From NCBI GenBank assembly GCA_905182995.1, contig CAJJDP010000011.1:198432-262431 (forward strand): DNA of 64,000 nucleotides, read 5' to 3'. Below the pieces are notes generated by a model. That model was not told the DNA's origin. It saw only the letters and a program-made list of their open reading frames with translations, and searched no databases. Both the position numbers and the translations under genes were made by a program. Every line of letters starts with the position of its first letter. Within the stretch, counting starts at the first letter, position 1. The stretch comes from Paramecium octaurelia (lineage: Eukaryota > Ciliophora > Oligohymenophorea > Peniculida > Parameciidae). This document shows, piece after piece, positions 54,236-64,000 of the stretch.

Positions 54236-57200
54236 ATGCAATAACAGTAAAACTAAAGTTAGTAGGCTTCTAAAATATATAAGAAAGCGTGTCCTAATAA
54301 TAATAGTTAAATCGACCAAAAGTAATTCTCTCCTCGAACAACTGAGTCGACAAATAGAAAAATCAATCACATTTATGAAGATGAATTCCGTTAAAGGGTT
54401 GATAACATATTGCATGAGAATCATTAATAATTAAACTTAGGGAATTAGCTATTAAAATAATTAGAAGATATAAAGTAATAGCAAGTTGATAAAAATGAAG
54501 AAATCCTAAGAGCAATAAAATTTTATAAGAATTTTCATACTCATTCTCCTCAAAGACATTCATCCACAGAAAAGAGAAGTATCTCTCCAAAGTCAAAAAA
54601 TCCAAATGTATAATAGTGGTAAAAAGGATTTTAGAATCCAGATGTTAAGGATGTTTTTGATAAACTGAGTCAATATAAGTTTGTTGAATTAAACTATTTT
54701 CTAGAAGAATTGCATGAGTCTGATAAATAAGCACCTTCTCTTGCTTACAAAAAAATACATAATAAAGATTTGAATTCACTTCCAGAATAGATTAAATATT
54801 TCAGTCCTAGTTATTTAAAGTCAATTTTAGATTATTCCAAATCATAAGCAAGTTCTATAAAATAACATATATAACAAGTAATCGATAGTAGTATTGATAA
54901 AATTCATATTAAAAAACCATCTTTGAAATAATCAAGTAAATATGCTGATATAAATTGGTAACAAATTGAATAGAATTTTAAGGATTAAACTACATTGATC
55001 AATGAATTATAACATGAAGTATCTCTCTTATAAAATTAACTCACAACTTTATAACAGGATTTTGGATAAATCCAATCGTAGTAATAAACAAATGTTGAAT
55101 AAACTGAAGAAAAAATAAGTAAATTATCGAACGAAATTCTTTAATTATCAGAAAATACAAATAGTATCACTTATTAAAAAGAATTCACTAAGAAATCCTC
55201 TACAATTTCTAGATAATCCATCAGTAACTTATCAGAAACATAAATAAAAAGAACAACAAAATAAAAATAGACAGATTTAGTTGAAAAACATGCAATGCTT
55301 AGTTATTTTAGAGCTGAATTTGCAGCTAATTTTGATGAAATTAATCAAAAGTTTCAATAAATGTTAGATGATAGTAAGTAAGCATTTGAAGAGAGAATTA
55401 ATTGTTTAAGTTAAGAATTCAAAAATTTAACTGAAGCTATTAATTACACATAAATTTTATAAAATATTTCTAGCTCAGTAGAACCAAGTAATAATTAAGA
55501 GATGATCTAAAAGAGTTGTACTGAAAGAGCTTAAGAAATTATAGATAATGAAAGCCTTACTAATGTCAAGTCTTAACAAGAATCACAAAATTAAAATCAA
55601 GAAAAAGTGTAAGTGTAAGATTAATCAATAACATAAGAAATTGATACGATGAAAATGTAAAATGATGTCTTAATTAAGTAATCTAATTAGATGTAAGAAG
55701 ATATACAAAGATTAAATAGATGGATAAAAGAGTTATAAAATTTTAATTCACTATATTAGACTAAATTTGAATAAAGACTCTCTTAAGTACAAAGTGATCA
55801 TGAGCTTATCTAATAAGAGCAAGAATAATGTAAAATGATTATGACAACATTTAAAAATTCAATGAGAATAGATGCGATTCAAAATTCTGATAATAGTTTT
55901 AGATCTGATCAAGAGTAAGTTTTATAAAAATAATATTCTGAAAAAAATATACATTTTTATGTTTAATAATTAGATGTAAAAGTTCAAGAATTGGCAATTG
56001 AAGTTGACAAAATTGATAAAAAACTCTAAAAAATAATGGAAAATAAGACTACAAAAAATATTAGCATTAATGACATACTAATTAATCTTCATTAATAGTA
56101 ACATGTAGCTAACATCTGTATAATATCAGAGAAAAAAGATTTCTTAACTTTGGGTATTAATTCAAACGAAATTAAAATCTCTACGTATATCAGTGTCTAT
56201 GATAACTCCTTTTATACTGCATTTGCATATTAATTTTTAAGGAATAAAATAATGTATGAATAGGACGATTTCTATTCTTTTATTGAAGATATTAAAATAC
56301 TTAACTTTATTATTTATTGTGATTAATTACAAATTTCATAATCTTAATTTGGCTAGATCAAACAATTGTTAATTCTGTATTTAATACAAATTTATAATGA
56401 AGATTAAGACCAAAGAATATCAGCATTCAATTAATTATATAAAAATTAGAATAATCTAAATTTTCACATTTTAGCCAATATATTAATTAGAAATATGTTT
56501 TAGTCAAAAGTGTAATCAACCCTTAATATATTAAATTGGAACACATAACTAGAAGATGCTTTAAATCTTCAGTCATTATCACAACAATTAAATATGTAAT
56601 AGTTTTATTTATTTTAAGAACTCTTCATTTCATTCAAGTTTGCAATACTGAAATCAAGGAAAATATCTTTGAACAAGGAAAGGATAAAATAGAAATTTTA
56701 GACCATAATAAATAATATTATATTATAAATTTGGAATGAATTTAATTTGATAATCATTCTTAAAATTATTAACACTGAATAAAATTATAGAAGATTTGTA
56801 TTTCAATATATATTTTTAGAACTCTTCTTATTACAGCTGTTATAAAGAAATTTTTTCTTAATAATTATTTTTTTTTACATTATTTCATCAAATATATCAA
56901 TTACTAGGAAGAGAGTCTTCTTAAAATAATGAAATATCATATCAATAATTGAGATGTAAAATAGATGGAGATGATTTACAATATTTCCAAATATTATCTA
57001 TTGATTAATTATTTATTGATAATAATTTAAATTCTATGTTCAAAATATAATAATTGTTTGAGGAGAATGGGATTCCTTTTGAAACAAAATTAGACCCAAG
57101 AAATTATAGGAAAATTTTAGATAAACAATTCACTCAACTAATATAATAATAAGAGAATGAATAAGTAAAATATTGAAATTGAATTTACAAGATTAATTTA

Positions 57201-58225
57201 GAAGAGGTTCTACAAGAATAGATTTAGTTAAAATAATAATTAGCTGAGTTAATTAGAAAAGTGCATTCAAGTGGGAAACCCAGAAAAAAGAATGCTAATA
57301 AAATAAAATAAAGAAAATACGAAATTAAGACATGCGAAGCATAAATCGAATAGATTGATTAATAATTGAAGGAAAGGTAACATTAGAAGCAGTCTACATA
57401 AGAGGAAGTTGAATTGCTCGGTAATAAGATAATGGAGATTAAAGAAGAAGCAAGTATACAATTTATTCAAATTTTTGTTAAGATGAATGTAGAGAAGAAT
57501 TATAAAGAGCAACAGCCACAGTTTAGGAGTTATCATAATCATACTAAAAATTAGTTAATTAAAGCAATCAAATAAGAAATATATATTTGAATTTATAATA
57601 GGAAATTAAAGCTAGTTAACAAAAGCAAAACTAATTATAAGCTGCAAGTGTCCATTATGAATAAGAATTTGAGAAACTATGTAAGGAATAATAAAGACTT
57701 GATCCTAAGTTATTATAAAAACAATAAAAATTAGAAGAATTGGAACAACTCAAAAATAAATTAGACTTGGAATTGTCACAGAAGAACAATGAATTACAAT
57801 AATCAAGATCATAATTAAAAGAGTTTGAAGACGAGTTGAATAAGACTAAAAGCTATGATAAATTAATCAAATCTGAAGTGAAGGCATAGGAATCCTTATA
57901 AATGGAAAGAAAGTTGCTTCTTGATGAATTTTAGCGTATATGCTCCATAAGTGGAATCGATTAATTGGCTTAATAATCCGATGAAGGAATTATGAATGAA
58001 TTAGATTAGAAAATTTAATAAAACTAAGATACAATCGAATCCTAAGAAAAAATGCTTGATGGATTATAGAGTGAAATAAAGTAAGATTGATTCTCTTATA
58101 ATAGTGTACTTATGGAAAAGGAGGAAACCTTTACCATCAGAAGAAATGAACTCCTCAATAGATATCATGGGTTAGAAAAGTAAATGGATGATTTGGCTAA
58201 AAAATATGCATAGTTTGATAAATGA
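54236..58225 (+). CDS. Large coiled-coil protein (1,295 aa)
   Basis: Four introns: 56798-56819 (22 nt, TAG), 57165-57191 (27 nt, AAG), 57454-57482 (29 nt, AAG) and 58081-58104 (24 nt, TAG). Without splicing the frame seems to break into three unrelated pieces. With it a single 1,295-codon frame results. The N-terminal third is Ser/Gln-rich. A central region is compact and helical (HILANILIRNMFQSKVQSTL). The C-terminal third, from INLEEVLQEQIQLKQQLAEL, is a long coiled coil ending KKYAQFDK. A conserved-looking block LDPRNYRKILDKQFTQLIQQ precedes it. A structural role in basal bodies or cilia is a reasonable guess. No family recognised. Confidence 0.75.
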
Positions 58226-58345
58226 TTATAATTACATTAACATCAGAAATAAGTATGGATATATGAATGCTTTGTATATATCAACTACTGTTTTTGTTGA
58301 TTAGTTTTATTAATTAAATCTATTATTTTATTAAGAATTGATTTA

Positions 58346-59084
58346 ATGATTTCTTAATCACAAGTAGAATCAATCAATCTTCTTGAAGTAACTGAAACTT
58401 TGGAAGATAATTAGTAGTTATTTGTCAAGAATTTGGATAAGAGCCAAATTTATATCCTTATTTTATTAGAGATTATGTAATAATTTAAGAATTTGTTCAA
58501 ATCTAGATATTCACAAAGAAATACGTTTGTTGTGGAATTATTTACTAAATAATTGAGAATTGAGATCATAATTATATGATATTTATATCTTTACTTAAAT
58601 GATTTTGAGAAAAACAGTATTTTAGACCCTCAATAGCATTTGTTTTTCTTAAGACAGATATGTTGCTATTAGAATACAAACGCTGCTTGAATAATATGAT
58701 GAATTTTCATTGATTAAAAAAATGTTTGCCTTGATTATAACCACAAATGGCTTAGAAATAATGTGCATGATTATTGAATAATTTCATAAACTTTAGGATT
58801 ATTTTAATTATTATCTTAACTACAACATAAAATATACCGGAACATTAAAATATATTATAATTTTAACCTATTCGATAAAGATTAACAAGTTAGAATTATT
58901 GAGTATGTGACCATTTTTTAAAGCATTTGATCAATAAAAAATGTATAATAAATCACATCAAGTAATAGAAGTAATCAAATGGTAGAGTTATCAAATTAGC
59001 TATAAGCATTTGCTATTGAATTTTCAAATATTGGCTACTTCTTCAAGTCTATTCAAATTAATCAAGAATGATTTATCATTATGA
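58346..59084 (+). CDS. Unknown helical protein with internal frame disturbance
   Basis: ATG 58346, TGA 59082-59084. Intron 58903-58923 (21 nt, AAG acceptor) removes an in-frame TGA. The N-terminal 70 codons (NLLEVTETLEDNQQLFVKNL ... FVVELFTKQ) and the rest (LRSQLYDIYIFTQMILRKTV) are in different phases. At 58553-58565 the sequence TTGAGAA is directly repeated as TTGAGA. Removing one 7-base copy gives a continuous 236-residue protein. So either a small tandem duplication inactivates the gene or the assembly has an error. All-helical, no family recognised. Confidence 0.5.
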
Positions 59085-59271
59085 AGTAAATTAAATTAAT
59101 TTGAAAAAACTAAATTTAATAATAATTTATATAGTGTTATTTATTTCTACTTAAAGTCTTCACTATTAATTTTATTGTTTAAGAAGTTAATTAGATAAAA
59201 TAATTTGAAAATATTTATTTAACATTAAGTTCTATTTTGAATTAATTAAATTATATAACAGTTAAAATTAA

Positions 59272-59796
59272 ATGAGCTACTCATAAGAGTTCTCACCGTT
59301 GTCAATGAAGGAGGAAATGTTTTTTAAAAATGAAACTGAATCCACATCTTTAGAGTAGTAGTTACAAATTGCAAATGAAAAAGTTACTTAACTTATGCAG
59401 TATTAATAATAATTGAGGTATTTTATACATCAGTATCCGAGTGAAGAACTAGAGCACTTGCACTATAAATATAGTGAGGCTTAGTAGGAGAACGAAATCC
59501 TAAGTAGCCAACTCAGATAAGGCCCTGATGAAATGAAGTTTCTTAATTGTGTTCTCGATATGGTAAGAGTCTGTCATCCCTCTGATAAGCAAATAACTCT
59601 CAAATATGCTTGGAAATGGCTAAAATATGTGGTTGATGATTACATAGAATTAAGGAAACGAAATAAAAGCTCAAATTCTTAATGCGAAGTCTTCAAAAAT
59701 CCTAAAAAGGATTCTATAGTAGTAGGAGATTTGTTGAGGAAAAATTGTTAAGTAGCTGAGAGTTAATATTTAAAGCATTCTAAATGCCACAATTGA
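59272..59796 (+). CDS. Small coiled-coil protein (174 aa)
   Basis: No intron. Start MSYSQEFSPLSMKEEMFF, then a coiled coil (LEQQLQIANEKVTQLMQYQQ; EAQQENEILSSQLRQ). A compact part follows with LNCVLDMVRVCHPSDKQITL and YAWKWLKYVVDDYIEL. No family recognised. The coiled coil followed by a short conserved-looking module suggests a scaffold subunit. Confidence 0.7.
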
Positions 59797-60253
59797 TAGT
59801 TATATATATTAAATTTAAGTTTTTGGTGACAGAATTAAATTAAATGCATTTGATCTTCAGTAGTTCATTGGTGTTTTGAAGAATTTCCTTATTTCATCAT
59901 CATTATATGAGGAATATCTTATCCTTAAACTAGTCTACTATTGAGTAATCTAGTTTTATACTAAATTAGTAAATCATCTTAAATTTAATTCAATTATACA
60001 ACTATTTTATTTATTAATATATAATATCAATAATATTATTTAATAAAACAACATGTTTATAAACATAGTTAAATGCATTTAGAATATATTTCAATTTAAT
60101 TTATTGTAGAATTAATTTTAATTATGATAATAACACATAAAAATCCATTCTATCAAAAATAATTATTTATATAATAGTTATGGTATAAATGAACAAAATT
60201 CTATATTTTTGAATTATAAAAGAAATTATTTAGAGTTTATATTAATATCATTA
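59797..60253. other. Intergenic 457 bp
   Basis: AT-rich spacer between two plus-strand genes. Nothing recognised. Confidence 0.5.
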
Positions 60254-61098
60254 ATGAATCTTAAAATAGCATGTCTGGGCCAAGAATTCAATTTTGAAGA
60301 AGTTTATTCACTGGAAGAATTGAAATTAAGACTTTACTAAACTGAACCATCATTTATTTTAGAGTCACTGACTTATCAAGATGAGGAAGAGGATATCATT
60401 ACATTAGCCAATGAGAATGATTTTAGTTGTTTGTCAACAAGTTCAAACTTTACTGTCCAAGCATAAGGGAAATTCGATGAAGAATGGGCAATAAAGGAAT
60501 TCAAAAGAAATTAGAGATTGATTAAAAGAATAGCTAAGAAAGTCAAATAATTAAAAGAGAAATAGAGGAAAAATTTAATCCAAGTATATTTTAAATATAT
60601 CATTTGAGGGGAGAATATTATTCAGAGAAGTTAAGAAATATTTTGTTATAACAGAAACAGGCTCAAGATATTGACAAAGACATAAAGACTATTAGATAAT
60701 AAATTGAACTTTAACAAAAAATTAACATTATGAATAGTAAACTGTAGGTTAAGTCAGATGAGGGGAAATTCAAGTCCGCTATTTGTGAATTTGTCACCAA
60801 AGAGGAAGCAAAGTTAACCTATGAAGATGAAAATATGCAGAAATTCAAGAGAAAAATAGACTTATTTGAATAGAATTTATGCTAATCATTCTTTAAATGT
60901 TATTAAACTATGAGATTGAATTAATTTGTAGAAATAAAAGAAAAACAAATAACTGGTAAAGAAAAACTACTTGAATTGTCAAAATAATTACATTAATTAA
61001 AATAAAATAAAAAGAAATAATTATTGTAGCTCAATTTAAAAGAATGTTATTTTACCTAAAAATTAAGGGCTGCAAAATGCTTGTTGGAAAAATTATGA
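60254..61098 (+). CDS. PB1-domain coiled-coil protein with problematic splice
   Basis: About 272 residues. The N-terminal 65 residues fit a PB1 fold: MNLKIACLGQEF, then EELKLRLYQ and an OPCA-type acidic motif YQDEEEDIITLANENDF. A Lys-rich helix and, after the break, a long coiled coil (EKLRNILLQQKQAQDIDKDI) ending LLEKL follow. The two parts are in different phases. The only intron-like segment, 60584-60608 (25 nt), would end in GAG. It also needs one G fewer in the GGGG run at 60608-60611 to read QGEYYSEKLR. A homopolymer error combined with an atypical acceptor is the simplest explanation. PB1 domains mediate hetero-oligomer scaffolds. Confidence 0.6.
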
Positions 61099-61212
61099 GT
61101 ATTTTTTAATTTATTATTCAATATTAATCAAACGTTATTAAGGGTTTTGTACAAAAGTTAATTGTATTGAAATCATCAAAAGTATTTTAAGATATATATA
61201 TGATAATCAAAT

Positions 61213-61920
61213 ATGAATTTTATATATAATAATTTATTAAATATTATGCTTAAAAAACTAAAGTTAGAAATTAAAGATGTTTCCGAAAAATTTCGGTCTA
61301 ATAGAAAGTATACAAGTCTTGAAAGAGTGAAGGAAGTCGAGAAAATTGTACTAAATGAAATAAACAATAAACCTTTAGATTAAAAAGAATTACTATTATA
61401 ACTAGCTTTAGAAATTGGTCATCCTTTAAAAGTTAGATCATAGGAGTTAAAAATATAATTAGAGAATTTATTATAAATAGTGTTAATTGAGTTGATAAAT
61501 TGTCTTGAAAGTCTGAATAAGGATGCGAGCAAATATTATTAATGTTTAGAGGCTATTAACGATAAATTATACACTGTAATAGCCTACAAACTCAGATAAT
61601 TAGTGCAATATGAAATATTTAAATTTAGAATTCCTAGATTTAGCTATTCATAAAGATTACATTAAAAAATGATTAATTAATTGTTAGCTATTGAAATTGA
61701 TCATACATTTTTATAAGAAAAGAGAGATGCTTAATACGTTGAATAAATACGTAAGCAATACTCGGATTAAAAGAAAATAAGAACACTTTCATATGGTTTG
61801 ATATTTGTCTATTTGGGAATATTATTTAGGTAGAAAAAGCGGATTTAATCCTTCAATAAATATTATAGATTCGCCTTATTTGGTTTTGTAAGTGCTGCGT
61901 TATTCTATCATCTATAATGA
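61213..61920 (+). CDS. Helical protein with C-terminal membrane anchor
   Basis: 235 residues from ATG 61213 (an internal ATG at 61246 would give 224), TGA 61918-61920. No intron. The body is helical (SLERVKEVEKIVLNEINNKP; QELKIQLENLLQIVLIELIN). Near the end are two hydrophobic spans (LSYGLIFVYLGILF and YYRFALFGFVSAALFYHL) separated by a basic loop. This suggests a tail-anchored or hairpin membrane protein. Family not recognised. Confidence 0.7.
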
Positions 61921-62111
61921 CTATTCTTTTTCATTAAAGTAGATCTAAAATAATAAATATAAATTAATTATTATTAACTAAATAATTCAGTTTGTGGATG
62001 TTCATAATTCTTCTACAACACTCTGATGAAATCTGTTGTTAAATAAATTATAAATACAAATATATACAATTAAAACTTTAATAAAGAATTTAATATTTTA
62101 ACTTAATTAAA

Positions 62112-63261
62112 ATGATCACAAACCTTTTCAACTAACCTGAAATAAGCAAAACAATAATCTCTTGTCTTAATTCTAAGGATTTAGCCAATTTTAGCAGATG
62201 TAATAAATACTTCAAAAACTAATTGAATTTTATTTTGAAAAAGCATTTAGAATAAAGATTGATGCACTTTTTAAATGTATTTGAAATTTTTATATTCCAT
62301 TTAGAGTTTAAGAGAGATTTATAATTTCAGAAAAAAAACTATCCCTATGTTACCTAAAGACTTATATAAAGTACCCAAAAACATGGAAATAAAAATTAAG
62401 GATTTAGGTGCTTAAGTTATCAAGATTTAACTCAAAGATCTTCCAAAACAATTTCTTAATCTTAAATGGCAACCAGTCAATATTAATGCCATCCTGCCTG
62501 AAGATAGTAAATTAAGCACCTAAGAAAATAAAGCATTTAAATATAATGAGAATTATATTATAATAAACAGATCTTTGATTGATCAAGGATTAAATTATGA
62601 ATTTTTGGAAGTAAATGAAGATTGTTCTAAAGATATATTAGAAAAGATTGCTTAATCAAATGAATTTGCTAATTATTAATTAGATGATATGTAGAGTATA
62701 TTAAGAAGGTAAAAAGAAATTCTTGAGAGAGTTAACTAAAATAAATAGAAGGTTATTAAGCAGAAACAATAATAGGAACCAAATTTATAATAACTAGATG
62801 ATGTTTAGAAATTTGCTATCATATTATGTCATGGAGGATATTTTTGTTTAGGAGTCTTTGACAATACAGGATGCATTTATCATAAAAGTGATCATCGTTA
62901 TGTTGTAAGAGGCAAGGCAGGAGGTCGATAATTAAACAAGGACTCCCACTCTGGATCTAATATAAAATCAATTGGATCTCAGATAAGAAGGGCGTAAGAG
63001 AAAAAGCATCAAGAAAAGGTGAATTCAATTCTAAAAGAAGCATTGCCAATATTACAAACGTGCTAAATTCTATTTCTCTAGGCACCAGGAATAAATTAAT
63101 AATTGCTGATTCAAAATGAAGAACCACTATTTCTTCTCAAAGATAAAATAAGATCTATTTGCCTAACAGCAAAAAAGGCAAATTATACTGAAGTGGAAAG
63201 AGTGTATAAATCCATAACGAGTGTTTACTTAATTTAAAAGGAAGAATCCTTTTTCTTTTGA
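62112..63261 (+). CDS. F-box plus VLRF1 release-factor protein (Vms1/ANKZF1-like)
   Basis: 373 residues, one intron 62277-62304 (28 nt, TAG). The N-terminus, ISKTIISCLNSKDLANFSRC plus NKYFKNQL, fits an F-box helix set. The C-terminal half is a VLRF1 domain: CHGGYFCLGVFD, HRYVVRGKAGGRQLNKD and KSIGSQIRRAQEKKHQEKV. The catalytic Gln of GGRQ is encoded by TAA. Vms1/ANKZF1 cleaves peptidyl-tRNA on stalled 60S subunits during ribosome quality control (family knowledge). Typical relatives also carry a zinc finger, ankyrin repeats and a VCP-binding motif, none of which I see. The F-box fusion, if real, would link release to an SCF ubiquitin ligase. Confidence 0.82.
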
Positions 63262-63369
63262 TTATATTTAAATTTCTCAAATTCTAATTAATTAATTATG
63301 CACTGTAATTTAAAGGGTATTAAACTTAATTAATATAAAACAATTGTATTTTAATAATATGAAATTATT

Positions 63370-64000
63370 TCATTCTTTTTTTTTAGATTTTATCTTTTTG
63401 ATTTTTCCATACTTTTCAGCTATGAATGAATTGTAAGATTTATTGCTTCCCATGATCGTATCCCAGAAAACGAAGAAACTGCCATAATTGCCAACATTAT
63501 GAGAATGATGGTAATTGTGCGATTCAGCACTGCTTGAAAAAGGCAACAATCTATATGGACTCCAAGAGAATTCATAGCCACTATGGCCATCTATAGTTTC
63601 TCCAATTCTAAACAATAGCCATAATTGTAATGTGGCTATATGCATTTTGTTACCCAATATTTTTTATCCAATAAAAACTGGGATTACATTACCAAACATG
63701 TATTCAATAGGATGTGTATAGATGGCAGCATAAGACACACTGGTGTAAAATTCATGATGTTTTTTATGAATAATTGAATAGAGTTTCGGAGAATGTAAAG
63801 TTCTATGAGTCCAATAAAAACATGTATCTTCAATTAGCATTGAAAACACAATTTACCAAATCATTTCAAATATGGTTGGGAATGAATCTATGTCATTCCT
63901 TATTAAAGGACTTAACAAAGTGTCTAAGATGCACATCAGCACTCCCAAACACATATTTATAGAAGTACTCTTCCAAACTTCCCTGCGTTTCTTTCTCCAT
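63370..64000 (-). CDS. ERG25: C4-methylsterol oxidase (partial, 5' end outside window)
   Basis: The C-terminal 209 residues are present, reading in from the right edge without an intron and ending at TGA 63370. Membrane helices (NMCLGVLMCILDTLL; IFEMIWQIVFSMLIED) precede the three histidine boxes of the fatty-acid hydroxylase superfamily: HRTLH, HKKHH and HNYHH, with THP and DGHSGYEFSWSPYRLLPF between. This set matches the diiron sterol C4-methyl oxidases of the ER (ERG25/MSMO1). A Lys-rich tail (KIKKIKSKKKE) resembles a dilysine-type retention signal. The ATG at the very edge (64000) is out of frame with this reading. Confidence 0.9.

Noticed and set aside
57267..57542. 91-aa minus frame
   Set aside because: Antisense of the large coiled-coil gene exon.

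Overview
Organism. Reading frames are full of in-frame TAA and TAG where conserved families need Gln, and genes end only at TGA. Introns are tiny (about 21-33 nt, GT...AG), the sequence is strongly AT-rich and genes are packed on both strands. Together these point to a macronuclear scaffold of a Paramecium-type ciliate (code 6). I split the genes by hand using TGA-only translation. Exon models were accepted when the joined length was a multiple of 3 and the families read through the joins.

Layout, in window order. (1) 67-10411: two-domain adenylate kinase (-), TBC1D31-like WD40/TBC/coiled-coil protein (+), ribonucleotide reductase large subunit (+), ribosomal protein eS10 (-), small acidic protein (+). 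(2) 10976-16549: mitochondrial EF-G1 (+), cyclin (+), a relic-like open frame, PHO80-type cyclin (+). (3) 16708-19704: calcium-dependent-type protein kinase (-), its 3' 1,308 bp present twice around a single N at 18016, almost certainly an assembly join. (4) 19895-33488: TFIIIC-like winged-helix protein (-), small protein (-), topoisomerase III (+), coiled-coil protein (-), three unknown proteins (-), secreted PSI-motif protein (-). (5) 33983-38235: SNF5-type chromatin subunit (+), membrane RING-H2 ligase (+), MIT/AAA ATPase like Vps4 (+). (6) 38802-45824: unknown protein (-), two related protein kinases (+) separated by 2.6 kb of poor coding content. (7) 45968-54049: ERK7/8-type MAP kinase (-), seven-membrane-span protein (+), glutathione peroxidase (-), poly-Q protein (+), drug/metabolite-type transporter (-). 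(8) 54236-64000: 1,295-residue coiled-coil protein, an unknown protein with a frame disturbance, a small coiled-coil protein, PB1-domain protein, tail-anchored-like protein, F-box/VLRF1 (Vms1-like) release factor (all +), and the C-terminal part of a C4-sterol methyl oxidase (-) running off the right edge.

Genes are independent units and not operons. Neighbours often converge with very short gaps (15 bp at 49279-49293, 43 bp at 52565-52607). About 66 introns could be placed. Roughly 50 end in TAG, but 13 need an AAG acceptor, which is the most unusual general feature of the window. No tRNA, rRNA, CRISPR, telomere repeat or transposon was recognised.
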